A stretch of 63,321 bases of DNA. Origin: RGIG2206 sp045648425. GTDB lineage: Bacteria > Bacillota > Clostridia > Oscillospirales > Acutalibacteraceae. The stretch covers positions 1 through 63,321 of the forward strand of contig JAZRNV010000025.1 in assembly GCA_045648425.1 (NCBI GenBank), in the 5' to 3' direction. The position numbers and the translations under genes are program-made. This document shows positions 8,043-15,803 of the stretch, one piece after another (positions within the stretch are counted from its first letter, which is position 1; every line of letters begins with the position of its first letter). The notes under the pieces are model-generated. The model was not told the origin of the DNA. It saw only the letters and a list, made by a program, of their open reading frames with translations, and did not search any database.

Positions 8043-9040
8043 AGCGCACCTCCGCAAACATAGGCGGTAATAAGATCAGCAACCGCCGTAACATCCTTTA
8101 AATCAATTATTTCACAGCAGGTGTGCATATTTCTTAAAGGGATGGATATCAGCGCGGTGGGCACGCCCATACGGCTGACGGTAACAACATCTGCATTGGT
8201 GCCCGTTGAACCGCCCATTGCCTCAAACTGGTAAGGTATGCCCTTCTCTTTGGCAACGGACACCAGCTTGTCGGTCATTTTTCGGTTGAGAATGGGAGAG
8301 CGACCTATCATTCCCCCTTTGCCCAGCTTGCCGCACTCGGATGCCGAAAGGCCTGCTCCGTCACCGAAGGAAACGTCCACCACTATGGCTTCGTGAGGGT
8401 CAAGGGCATAGGATGCGGTGCGCGCTCCTCTTAGGCCCAGCTCCTCTTGAGCAGAGAGTGATATTATCAGCGTGCAATCGAAATTGGCAGCAGCAATTTG
8501 CTCTGCCGCCAGAATAACGGCCGCCACACCTGCTCGGTTATCCAAAGATTTGCCTGTGATTCTATCGCCAAGCAGCAGGACGGGCTCACAGTCAAAGCTG
8601 ATTCTGTCCCCCACCTTGACTATCTCTTCAAGCTGTTGAGCATTCATTCCGCAATCGATGGAAAGCTGCTCAATTTCGGGGGCCTCGGAGGACTCTTTTT
8701 TAAGATGAGGGGGAACTGAAGTAACGACGCCGGAAATATCTTGTTTGCCGTGAACGGTGACCCGCTGGCCGATAACCGTTCTGACATCTATTCCGCCGCA
8801 TTTTGCAACACGCAAAAAGCCATCCTCAAGGGCTGTTACAACAAACCCGATTTCATCAATATGGGCATCAAGCATTATGCGGCGCTCGCCATTGCCCAGG
8901 GTGCAAAAAAGGCCGCCCGCGTGGTCAAGCTCTACCTTTCCCAAAGGGGCTAAAAGCTCAGCGGCAGTCTTAAGAGCGCCGTCCAGCCCCGTTACGCCCT
9001 TGGCAGAGGAAAGTTTAAAAATAGCATCTTTCAAATTCAT
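8039..9040 (-). CDS. M42 family metallopeptidase (first of a tandem pair)
   Basis: A 333-residue M42 aminopeptidase with LDAHIDEIGF, SLDNRAGVAA, SAQEELGLRGA and a terminal MHTCCEIIDLKD His segment, the expected metal and catalytic elements. The ATG at 9040 is preceded by GGTGAT; the TTG six codons upstream lies against the terminator T run. Translationally coupled to the second M42 gene. The murD terminator ends only 17 bases before this start, so no normal promoter fits in the gap and transcription must come from readthrough or from inside murD. Confidence 0.9.
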   Translation of the reverse strand: MNLKDAIFKLSSAKGVTGLDGALKTAAELLAPLGKVELDHAGGLFCTLGNGERRIMLDAHIDEIGFVVTALEDGFLRVAKCGGIDVRTVIGQRVTVHGKQDISGVVTSVPPHLKKESSEAPEIEQLSIDCGMNAQQLEEIVKVGDRISFDCEPVLLLGDRITGKSLDNRAGVAAVILAAEQIAAANFDCTLIISLSAQEELGLRGARTASYALDPHEAIVVDVSFGDGAGLSASECGKLGKGGMIGRSPILNRKMTDKLVSVAKEKGIPYQFEAMGGSTGTNADVVTVSRMGVPTALISIPLRNMHTCCEIIDLKDVTAVADLITAYVCGGAL

Positions 9041-9056
9041 TTTATCACCATCTTGC

Positions 9057-9082
9057 AAAAAACGCTCAAAAGAGCGTTTTTT
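9057..9082 (-). terminator. Terminator after murD
   Basis: AACGCTC / GAGCGTT stem with an AAAA (TTTT) loop, extended by A/T pairing and followed on the minus strand by six T. It lies between the murD stop and the first M42 start. Confidence 0.8.
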
Positions 9083-9090
9083 GGGTTTTA

Positions 9091-10479
9091 TTAAAGTGCG
9101 TTTACAAGTTCTTTAAAGTGTTTGCCTCTGAGTTCAAAATTAGCATAGGCATCAAAGCTGGCGCAGGCAGGACTGAGTGTGACTATATCTCCCTCTTTAG
9201 CGATGGAGTGGGCCTTTGCAACGGCATCGGCCAAGTCATCCGCATGAATTATCTGCAAGCCCGATTCATCAAAGCCCTCGGCCGAGCGCACCACCTTTTC
9301 AATCTTTTGGGCAGTAGTGCCTGTAAGGATGACGGTGGCCACCTTTTCAATGATGTGGGGGGCAAGGGGCTCAAATGGGATGTGCTTATCGTAACCACCT
9401 GCAAGAAGTATAACCTTGCGGTCAAAGGCGGCGAGGCCTGCTATGGTGCGTGTGGGGCTGGTGGCAATTGAATCGTTGTAGTAACGCACGCCGTCAAGCT
9501 CACGCACAAACTCGATGCGATGCTCAACGCCCTTAAACTCCCGAGCGGTTTTAACAATATTTTCGGGAGAAACATATCCCCACACCGCAGAAATTGCGGC
9601 TAGGAAGTTTTCTACATTGTGCTCGCCCAGCACCTTGATATCTGAACGGTGCATAACGGGAATAAGCCCATTCTTTTCAGACATATAGAGTATGCCGTCT
9701 GCGCCGTAATAGGCACCGTTTTCTACCGGGTGATGATAGCTGAAGGTTACAGTCTGACCGCGAACATCCTTTTCAAAAGAGGCGGTAATCTCATTGTCAG
9801 CATTAAGCACGGTGCGCGAAAATGCGTTTTGATGAATCATTATGTTGCGCTTGGCGGTAATATATTCATCCATGGTTTTGTGAACGTCGAGATGATTGGG
9901 TGCAACGTTGGTAATTACGCTGACGTTGGGGCTTTTGCGCATAGAAATAAGCTGAAAGGAAGAAAGCTCAACAACGGCGCAATCATCGGCATCAATCTCG
10001 TCAATTATGGGCAATAGAGGTCGACCGATATTGCCGCCCAAATGCACCTTGTACCCCTGGGTTTCCAGCATCTTGGCAATGAGGGTGGTGGTTGTGGTTT
10101 TGCCGTCGGAGCCGGTTACTGCAAAAAGCTTGCAGGGGCACAGGTCAAAGAAAACCTCCATCTCAGATGTCACGACAATGCCACGGCGTCTTGCCTCAAC
10201 GAGTTCAGGCAAGAAGAAGTTCATACCGGGAGTACGGAAGATAATATCCACATCCAGATTTTTTAGATAGTCGTTGCCGAGAATCAGGCCTATGCCTGCG
10301 CTTTTAAGCTCAGCGGCAGTGGCACCCAGCTGCTCCTCGGTGCGGCGGTCGCAAGCGTAAACATCGGCACCTATCTTTTTAAACTTATATATGAGGGGCA
10401 GGTTGCTTATACCCACTCCGCAAAAGGCAATTTTTTTGCCCTTAATGCTGTTGTAAAAATTTTCAAGCTTGTAGTACAT
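9091..10479 (-). CDS. murD: UDP-N-acetylmuramoyl-L-alanine--D-glutamate ligase
   Basis: Adds D-glutamate to UDP-MurNAc-L-Ala in cytoplasmic peptidoglycan precursor synthesis. The 462-residue protein has the Rossmann-like N-domain (KIAFCGVGISN), the Mur ligase ATP loop GSDGKTTTTTLIAKML near residue 120, the central-domain motif ELSSFQL ... NVAPNHLDVH, and the C-terminal domain VEHRIEFV ... YNDSIATSPT. Length is typical. The ATG at 10479 lies 11 bases after AAAGGA; a GTG three codons upstream is only two bases from that site. It stands alone rather than in a dcw cluster, with its own near-consensus promoter and terminator. Confidence 0.95.
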   Translation of the reverse strand: MYYKLENFYNSIKGKKIAFCGVGISNLPLIYKFKKIGADVYACDRRTEEQLGATAAELKSAGIGLILGNDYLKNLDVDIIFRTPGMNFFLPELVEARRRGIVVTSEMEVFFDLCPCKLFAVTGSDGKTTTTTLIAKMLETQGYKVHLGGNIGRPLLPIIDEIDADDCAVVELSSFQLISMRKSPNVSVITNVAPNHLDVHKTMDEYITAKRNIMIHQNAFSRTVLNADNEITASFEKDVRGQTVTFSYHHPVENGAYYGADGILYMSEKNGLIPVMHRSDIKVLGEHNVENFLAAISAVWGYVSPENIVKTAREFKGVEHRIEFVRELDGVRYYNDSIATSPTRTIAGLAAFDRKVILLAGGYDKHIPFEPLAPHIIEKVATVILTGTTAQKIEKVVRSAEGFDESGLQIIHADDLADAVAKAHSIAKEGDIVTLSPACASFDAYANFELRGKHFKELVNAL

Positions 10480-10515
10480 TGTCTGCACTATCCTTTCGTT
10501 TTAACTATAACAATT

Positions 10516-10544
10516 ATTATACCAAATATATACAATAAATACAA
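10516..10544 (-). promoter_or_regulatory. Sigma-A promoter of murD
   Basis: On the minus strand TTGTAT, 17 bases, TATAAT; the -10 ends 36 bases before the murD ATG. Confidence 0.75.
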
Positions 10545-10564
10545 CTCTATTTTAAAAATATGAA

Positions 10565-10595
10565 ATACCGCAGCACCATCTTAATGCTGCGGTAT
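10565..10595 (-). terminator. Hairpin terminator after the MFS gene
   Basis: 11-bp perfect stem ATACCGCAGCA / TGCTGCGGTAT with a 9-base loop directly after the transporter stop. The T tract is moderate on both strands. Confidence 0.7.
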
Positions 10596-10599
10596 ATTT

Positions 10600-11829
10600 T
10601 TATGGCTTTTTGATTGTAAAATTGAGCAAAAGCGCCGCCAGCGAAAGGCACAAAAGCATCGCAAAGGGCAATATGTATCCGCCGCTCACCGCAATGAGCT
10701 TGCTGCTGAAGGTTGCGATAAATGACGCGGCAATAAGATTGAAATTGATGATGCTGAAATTGGTTGGAAAGTGCTTTGCGCCGTAAAAAGAAGACACAAA
10801 GGCAGAGCATACAGTAGGACAGGAGCCGTAAGAAAGCCCCGTCAGGCACAGACCCACAATGCAAATCGGCAAGGAACCGAGAAGGATGGAGGCAAGGGTT
10901 GTCAGAGCCGCAAAAATGGTAAGCAGATTGGAAAAAAGCATTGCAAAGCGTCTGCCCATTTTGTCAAACACAATGCCGGTAACCACTCTGCCGAGACCGT
11001 TGCACACGGCCAGCACGCCCACAAGAGTTGCCGCCCAGGAGTCGGTGGCACCGACCGAAATAACCAGGTCGCGAGCAAAGCTTATAACCGAGTTGCCAAC
11101 GGCGGTAAGGAAGACAAGCAGGATAAAAGCGCGCCAGAAGGTAAAGCGTTTTACCATTTGGGCAGCGGTGTAGTCGGTTGGCTCAAACTTTTCGGTGTTC
11201 ATCCTGCCGCTTACCTTTGGTGTGGGCAAAACCAGGTTGGTGTCAGGCACTTTTATTACAAGTCCGGCACCGATTATGGCAACGGCAATCACACCGCCGA
11301 GAATCATATAGGTACTTTTAAAGCCCACGCCCTCTGCTTTGAAAAGCAAATCGATAACATTGCCCAAAATAAGAGTGCTGGCGCCAAAGCCCATAAGCAG
11401 CACGCCCGACGAAAATCCCTTTTTATCGGGATACCAGGAGTTAACCACCGAAATAATCACGTTATAGGCGACACCGATGCCAAGACCTGAAAACAAGGCG
11501 TAAAAAACATAAAGCAGTGCAGGGGTGAGATTTACACACCCCGTAAGGAAGAAGCCCAGCCCCGAAAGGGCGCCTGCAATAATACACGTGAGGGCAACAC
11601 CAATTTTTTTATAAAGCTTGCTGCCAAAAAAAGCGCCAAGACAGAAGGTGCACATTGTAAAGGTAAAGCAAAGGGAAAGCTGTGAATCGGCAAAGCCAAG
11701 CTCCGCCTTAAAGGGAACCTTGAGTATTGACCAGGCGTATATTACCCCTGCAAAAAGCATGGCAATCAAGCCGGCTATTAAAAAGTATTTTCGACCGGTT
11801 AGTTTTTTATCTGAAAACAAATTATTCAC
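10600..11829 (-). CDS. OFA-family MFS transporter
   Basis: A 12-helix major facilitator of the oxalate/formate-antiporter (OFA) family, about 409 residues. Visible family features: FAGVIYAWSILKVPF in helix 1, a GLGIGVAYN segment, NSWYPDKKGFSSGVLLMGFG, and the second-half loop FDKMGRRF. OFA proteins carry carboxylates or other small anions; the substrate here is unknown. The start is uncertain: the upstream lipoprotein stop lies 10 bases before GTG 11829, and TTG 11820 preceded by GGGTG is an alternative. Tight spacing indicates co-transcription with that lipoprotein gene. Confidence 0.8.
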   Translation of the reverse strand: MNNLFSDKKLTGRKYFLIAGLIAMLFAGVIYAWSILKVPFKAELGFADSQLSLCFTFTMCTFCLGAFFGSKLYKKIGVALTCIIAGALSGLGFFLTGCVNLTPALLYVFYALFSGLGIGVAYNVIISVVNSWYPDKKGFSSGVLLMGFGASTLILGNVIDLLFKAEGVGFKSTYMILGGVIAVAIIGAGLVIKVPDTNLVLPTPKVSGRMNTEKFEPTDYTAAQMVKRFTFWRAFILLVFLTAVGNSVISFARDLVISVGATDSWAATLVGVLAVCNGLGRVVTGIVFDKMGRRFAMLFSNLLTIFAALTTLASILLGSLPICIVGLCLTGLSYGSCPTVCSAFVSSFYGAKHFPTNFSIINFNLIAASFIATFSSKLIAVSGGYILPFAMLLCLSLAALLLNFTIKKP

Positions 11830-11839
11830 CCTATACACT

Positions 11840-13066
11840 TTATTTAAATTCGGGGGCAAGGGGTACACGGGGGCGACCACCGCCGCCTACACTGGTTTCG
11901 GAATTGTTTGTTACCACACTGAGGTTGGTAATAAGCTGCTTCATATCGTTGCTGTAATTGAGCTGAACTCGGGAGGCCTCGATACCATAAGAACACCTTA
12001 ATTCGATGCCGCACTTCTTCTCAACCTCTTCAACCACACCATCCTCTAAGCACCAAGAAAAGATATCCCACGCTGAGTCATCGGTAATATATGCGCCGTA
12101 GTTTTGCAAAGCATAAAAGAGTTTTTTGCCAACCTCGGTTTTGATGCCGAGACCCTCGGGAGTTAAGCTGCCGTCAAGGGCAAGCAGACTGCCCATCTGA
12201 ATTTTGGGGTTGGTGCCGTGATAGCCGCGCTCTTCATCGGTAACGTAGCTGTCGTGGCGGTCGGCAGGCCACACGTAGCCCTTTTGGGTTTCTTTATTAT
12301 AATAAAGCCACTTAATTGCCCACACGTTTATTTTAAGGGCGTGGCGAATCGGCTGGTCGGAGGTAAGCTCGCCCACGCGGATTGAGCCGCCGATTGAGGA
12401 CAAGCCGCTACCCCAATGGGAGCCGTACGTGCCCTTGCCGTAAAGGTCAACATCCATTCGGTTGTGGCCGTTTATGTAGTTTTTAAGGGGATTAACGTAG
12501 CAAGCAGGTTGAAGCTGAACCAAAGTGCGACCGTCCGGCTGAAGAATGGTGGTGCACTCATTACCCGTGCTGACGGGGATGGTGACGCCCTTGGGAAAAT
12601 AGGTTTTGCTTCCTGAATAACGCTTAATATCACCCTCATCATCAGACCAACGACCTGATTTAAAAATCACAATTTCAAGCTGAGGATCATCCTCAGTAGT
12701 GATATAAAACCGCTCACGATCGAAGCCGTAATGGGCCGACATGGTGAAGCCGGCAGGTTCCATCACTGCATCACTGCCTATAGGTGTATTCCATATGGAA
12801 TCTTGCGAAAAGGGCCATAGCCACGGATCACGAGTGCCGGAATAAACAGGATATGGCTCCTCCACTTCAGATTGAGTCTGTGATTGGATTTGAGACTGAA
12901 CTTGTGATTGAGTCTGACTTGACTGATTGGCAGAACTGGTTTGCGGAGCCGATGCAGCGCTTGAAGGAAGGGTAGATGAAACACCATCTGCCGAGCTGCA
13001 CGATGCCATTAAGCAAAGGGCGCAGAGCAATGCAAAAAGCTTTAATCCGTGCTTTTTATCGGTCAC
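11840..13066 (-). CDS. Uncharacterised secreted lipoprotein with Gln/Ser-rich linker
   Basis: 408 residues. N-terminal lipoprotein signal with lipobox LMASC (Cys23), then a low-complexity S/Q linker at about residues 40-70 (SQTQSQVQSQIQSQTQ), then a ~320-residue globular domain. Its motifs are PFSQDSIWNTPIG, YGSHWGSGLSSIGGSIR, IRHALKINVWA and GYHGTNPKIQMGSLLALDG. The W-N-T-P and R-H-A-L patterns recall uncharacterised secreted proteins, some in polysaccharide-degrading contexts, but I cannot name an activity. GTG 13066 is 8 bases after AAGGAG; a GTG three codons earlier abuts it. It has a fully consensus promoter and is followed by the OFA transporter. Confidence 0.8.
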   Translation of the reverse strand: MTDKKHGLKLFALLCALCLMASCSSADGVSSTLPSSAASAPQTSSANQSSQTQSQVQSQIQSQTQSEVEEPYPVYSGTRDPWLWPFSQDSIWNTPIGSDAVMEPAGFTMSAHYGFDRERFYITTEDDPQLEIVIFKSGRWSDDEGDIKRYSGSKTYFPKGVTIPVSTGNECTTILQPDGRTLVQLQPACYVNPLKNYINGHNRMDVDLYGKGTYGSHWGSGLSSIGGSIRVGELTSDQPIRHALKINVWAIKWLYYNKETQKGYVWPADRHDSYVTDEERGYHGTNPKIQMGSLLALDGSLTPEGLGIKTEVGKKLFYALQNYGAYITDDSAWDIFSWCLEDGVVEEVEKKCGIELRCSYGIEASRVQLNYSNDMKQLITNLSVVTNNSETSVGGGGRPRVPLAPEFK

Positions 13067-13093
13067 AAGTATCACTCCTTTTTTATTTTAATC

Positions 13094-13122
13094 ATTATAT
13101 CATTTTGACAAAAGTCTGTCAA
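13094..13122 (-). promoter_or_regulatory. Consensus sigma-A promoter with embedded palindrome
   Basis: Minus strand TTGACA, 17 bases, TATAAT. The -35 box is one arm of TTGACA-N6-TGTCAA (13105-13122), a perfect 6-bp inverted repeat that could be an operator. Confidence 0.85.
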
Positions 13123-13135
13123 TCACAGCATAAGA

Positions 13136-13160
13136 AAAAGCCCGAAAAATCGGGCTTTTT
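13136..13160 (-). terminator. Terminator after the UPF0210 gene
   Basis: Stem AAAGCCCGA / TCGGGCTTT with an AAAA loop and flanking A/T runs, starting 3 bases after the UPF0210 stop. Confidence 0.85.
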
Positions 13161-13162
13161 AA

Positions 13163-14524
13163 TCAGTTTTTGAGACTCTGCAACGGGGCAGGCAATCTGC
13201 CGCCGCGGCGGATAAAGACTTCGGGTGATGCGGTGTTTACCCTCATTACAGGGCCGCCGCCAAGAAGGCCGCCAAAATTAAGCTCTTCACCTACGCCCTT
13301 GCCGATGGCGGGAATCAGTCGCACAGCGGTGGTTTTGCTGTTAACCATACCGATGGCGGCTTCGTCGGCAATAATACCCGAAATGACCTCGCTTGGAGTA
13401 TCACCGGGGATGTTTATCATATCAAGACCGACCGAGCAAACGGCGGTCATTGCTTCAAGCTTTTCAATGGTGAGGGCACCGCTGCGCGCGGCATCAATCA
13501 TACCTGCATCCTCGGTAACGGGGATGAAGGCGCCCGACAAGCCACCAACGTGGGAGGATGCCATTACGCCACCCTTTTTAACGGCATCGTTAAGCAGTGC
13601 CAAACAAGCAGTAGTACCGCAGGCACCGCAGGACTCAAGGCCCATCTCTTCAAGAATGTGAGCAACAGAGTCACCGACCGCAGGAGTAGGAGCAAGAGAA
13701 AGGTCAACAATACCAAAGGGCACACCAAGGCGTGCAGATGCCTCTTTTGCCACAAGCTGACCCATTCTGGTAATCTTAAATGCGGTGCGCTTAATAAGGT
13801 CGGCAACCTCGGTAACGCTTGCCTCGCCACCCAGCTTGGCAAGAGCGGCACGCACCACGCCCGGGCCGGAAACGCCAACGTTGATTACGCAGTCGGCCTC
13901 GCCAACGCCGTGGAACGCACCCGCCATAAAGGGGTTATCTTCCGGAGCATTGCAGAACACCACCAGCTTTGCAGCACCGATGCAATCACGGTCGGCAGTA
14001 AGCTCGGCTGTGCGGCGAATAACCTTGCCCATCATTGCCACGGCATCCATATTAATGCCTGCTTTGGTGGAGCCGATATTAACCGACGAGCAAATGTGGT
14101 CGGTAACAGCTAAGGCCTCGGGGATAGAGTTAATAAGCTCGGCATCACCGTGAGCAAAGCCCTTTTGCACCAACGCGCTGTAGCCGCCTATAAAGTTAAC
14201 GCCCACCTTGCAGGCCGCTTTTTCAAGAGCCAACGCAAACTTGGTAAGGTCAGCATTAGGGCAGGCGGAGGCCAGCATTGCAATGGGGGTAACCGATATA
14301 CGCTTGTTGATAATCGGTATACCGTAGGTTTTTTCAATGTCCTGACAAACAGGCACAAGCCGCTCTGCATATCGGGTGATTTTATCATAAACCTTGCGGC
14401 AGGCGGCATCAATATCGGGGTCAATGCAATCGAGCAGAGATATACCCATTGTGACGGTGCGTATATCCAAATGCTCGTCTTGTATCATTGCAATCGTTTC
14501 AAGTATGTCTTTTGTATTAAGCAT
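13163..14524 (-). CDS. UPF0210 (PFL family, DUF711) protein
   Basis: A 453-residue member of the UPF0210/DUF711 family, glycyl-radical-fold-like proteins of unknown function widespread in anaerobes. Conserved stretches include NFIGGYSALVQKG, CSSVNIGSTKAGINMDAV, VNVGVSGPGVV, ESCGACGTTACLALLNDAVKKGG and GGLSGAFIPVTED. Length is standard (about 450). It follows the ACT-domain gene by 12 bases, the conserved pair seen across Firmicutes and archaea, implying a joint, possibly regulated metabolic role. No glycyl-radical activase is adjacent. Confidence 0.92.
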   Translation of the reverse strand: MLNTKDILETIAMIQDEHLDIRTVTMGISLLDCIDPDIDAACRKVYDKITRYAERLVPVCQDIEKTYGIPIINKRISVTPIAMLASACPNADLTKFALALEKAACKVGVNFIGGYSALVQKGFAHGDAELINSIPEALAVTDHICSSVNIGSTKAGINMDAVAMMGKVIRRTAELTADRDCIGAAKLVVFCNAPEDNPFMAGAFHGVGEADCVINVGVSGPGVVRAALAKLGGEASVTEVADLIKRTAFKITRMGQLVAKEASARLGVPFGIVDLSLAPTPAVGDSVAHILEEMGLESCGACGTTACLALLNDAVKKGGVMASSHVGGLSGAFIPVTEDAGMIDAARSGALTIEKLEAMTAVCSVGLDMINIPGDTPSEVISGIIADEAAIGMVNSKTTAVRLIPAIGKGVGEELNFGGLLGGGPVMRVNTASPEVFIRRGGRLPAPLQSLKN

Positions 14525-14536
14525 TATGCGTCCCCC

Positions 14537-14806
14537 TTAGATGCGGTGCATAGAGTTGAAAATCTCTTCATGCATAACGTGAACGCTAAGGTTGTTTTCT
14601 TTGCCGATAAGAGCTGCGGCATCTACAAAATCAGAAAAGCTGCCTGTCATTCCGTCAATATTACAAAGCATTATCATACAAAATAAATCCTGCATAACCG
14701 TTTGGGTTACATCAATAATATTTATGTTTTTTTCGGCGCAAAGGTTTGACACCTTTGCTAAAATGCCTACTGTATCTTTACCAACAACTGTAATAACTGC
14801 TTTCAT
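14537..14806 (-). CDS. ACT domain-containing protein (UPF0237)
   Basis: An 89-residue stand-alone ACT domain (MKAVITVVGKDTVGILAKV, NINIIDVTQTVM, FCMIMLCNIDG). ACT domains bind amino acids or similar small ligands, usually as dimers; this short form resembles GcvR/UPF0237 proteins. It leads a two-gene operon with UPF0210 and so may sense a ligand for it. The ATG lies 7 bases after GGAGGTAG. The divergent gene on the plus strand begins about 160 bases away. Confidence 0.9.
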   Translation of the reverse strand: MKAVITVVGKDTVGILAKVSNLCAEKNINIIDVTQTVMQDLFCMIMLCNIDGMTGSFSDFVDAAALIGKENNLSVHVMHEEIFNSMHRI

Positions 14807-14835
14807 TATCCACTACCTCCAATAATTGTACCTTA

Positions 14836-14864
14836 ATTCTACCACATATTTAATAAAAATGAAA
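14836..14864 (-). promoter_or_regulatory. Candidate promoter of the ACT-UPF0210 operon
   Basis: Minus strand TTTCAT, 17 bases, TAGAAT, with TG one base before the -10 (extended -10 element). Confidence 0.55.
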
Positions 14865-14883
14865 CACCTTTGTTTAATAAAGA

Positions 14884-14912
14884 TTGTTTTTTGTTGCTTT
14901 GTGTGATATAAT
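14884..14912 (+). promoter_or_regulatory. Upstream promoter P1 of the Lrp-aminotransferase-ispE operon
   Basis: TTGTTT, 17 bases, TATAAT with TG one base before the -10. Confidence 0.7.
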
Positions 14913-14914
14913 AA

Positions 14915-14943
14915 TTGCAAAATCAGCTTAATTTGGCTATAAT
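14915..14943 (+). promoter_or_regulatory. Downstream promoter P2 of the same operon
   Basis: TTGCAA, 17 bases, TATAAT, starting two bases after P1 ends. The two boxes are offset by 31 bases. Confidence 0.65.
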
Positions 14944-14965
14944 CGCACAATAAAGGAGGATATTA

Positions 14966-15310
14966 GTGGACAATTCTCCCATAATGAGAGCTTCTGATGA
15001 AGAATTCAAGCAAGAGTTCAAAATGTCATCCGATCAAAAAAAGGCAGTGTGGCTTACGGTTATAATTCAATCGGTTATGATTGTAATTACATACGCTCTG
15101 TTTTTTGCACAGCTTTTGACAGGCATAAAAACAGGGGTGGGCTGTATTGCCACCATCGTTGTGTTTATGGTTATATACCTTAACTTTTTAAAAATCGCCG
15201 GATTTTTGGCTGAACGCGGAATAAAATCGGCGGCTGTTAACCTTTTTAAGATAATTAGCCCCATCCTTTATTTTGTTGCCTTTATTCTTTGCATTACCAC
15301 TATGGTTTAA
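14966..15310 (+). CDS. Small membrane protein of unknown function
   Basis: 114 residues with a ~25-residue acidic/polar N-terminus followed by three hydrophobic helices (about 29-50, 58-78, 93-112). No family recognised. GTG 14966 follows AAAGGAGGA by 5 bases. It is the first gene after two tandem promoters and lies 13 bases before the Lrp gene, whose ribosome site begins at its stop, so it is in the same transcript. Possibly a permease-associated or stress membrane protein; no evidence decides. Confidence 0.7.
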   Translation: MDNSPIMRASDEEFKQEFKMSSDQKKAVWLTVIIQSVMIVITYALFFAQLLTGIKTGVGCIATIVVFMVIYLNFLKIAGFLAERGIKSAAVNLFKIISPILYFVAFILCITTMV

Positions 15311-15323
15311 GGAGTTGGATAGT

Positions 15324-15803
15324 ATGAAAGAAAAACTGTTAGCTTTATTAAGTGAGGATGCTCGCTACACCTCTGCCGACCTGGCCACTATGCTGGGCAT
15401 TTCGGAGCAAGAGGTTTGTGCCGCTGTTGCCGAGCTGGAGGCCGACGGTATCATTCGCGGTTACAAGGCCCTTATCGACTGGGCAAGCGTAGACGACAGA
15501 CACATCACTGCCATTATCGAAATCAACGTTACCCCTCAGGCCGATGCCGGCTTTGAAGAAATTGCCGAGCGCATTGCCGAGTTTGAATATGTTGAGGCGG
15601 TATATCTTATGTCGGGTGGCTATGACCTGAGTGTTATCGTTACAGGTCAGACCTTCCAAAAGGTTGCCATGTTTGTTGCCAAGCATCTTGCCACTATGAA
15701 AGAGGTTACCTCCACAGGCACTCATTTTGTGCTGCGCAGATATAAAGATATGGGTGTTAAGATGTGTGGCACTCCCGACGACAGAGAAACGGTGTCACTG
15801 TAA
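15324..15803 (+). CDS. Lrp/AsnC family transcriptional regulator
   Basis: 159 residues: N-terminal helix-turn-helix (residues about 2-50: DARYTSADLATMLGISEQEV) and a C-terminal RAM/AsnC ligand-binding beta-sandwich (ITAIIEINVTPQADAGFEEI ... YLMSGGYDLSVIVTGQ). Members sense amino acids and control amino-acid metabolism. ATG 15324 is preceded by AAGGAG. Its TAA overlaps the ATG of the aminotransferase (TAATG), so it is coupled to and probably regulates it, likely with autoregulation at the tandem promoters. Confidence 0.92.
   Translation: MKEKLLALLSEDARYTSADLATMLGISEQEVCAAVAELEADGIIRGYKALIDWASVDDRHITAIIEINVTPQADAGFEEIAERIAEFEYVEAVYLMSGGYDLSVIVTGQTFQKVAMFVAKHLATMKEVTSTGTHFVLRRYKDMGVKMCGTPDDRETVSL

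Noticed and set aside
12850..12930. Tandem DNA repeat suggesting phase variation in the lipoprotein gene
   Set aside because: The repetition comes from Gln/Ser codons with varied bases; there is no exact short tract likely to slip.
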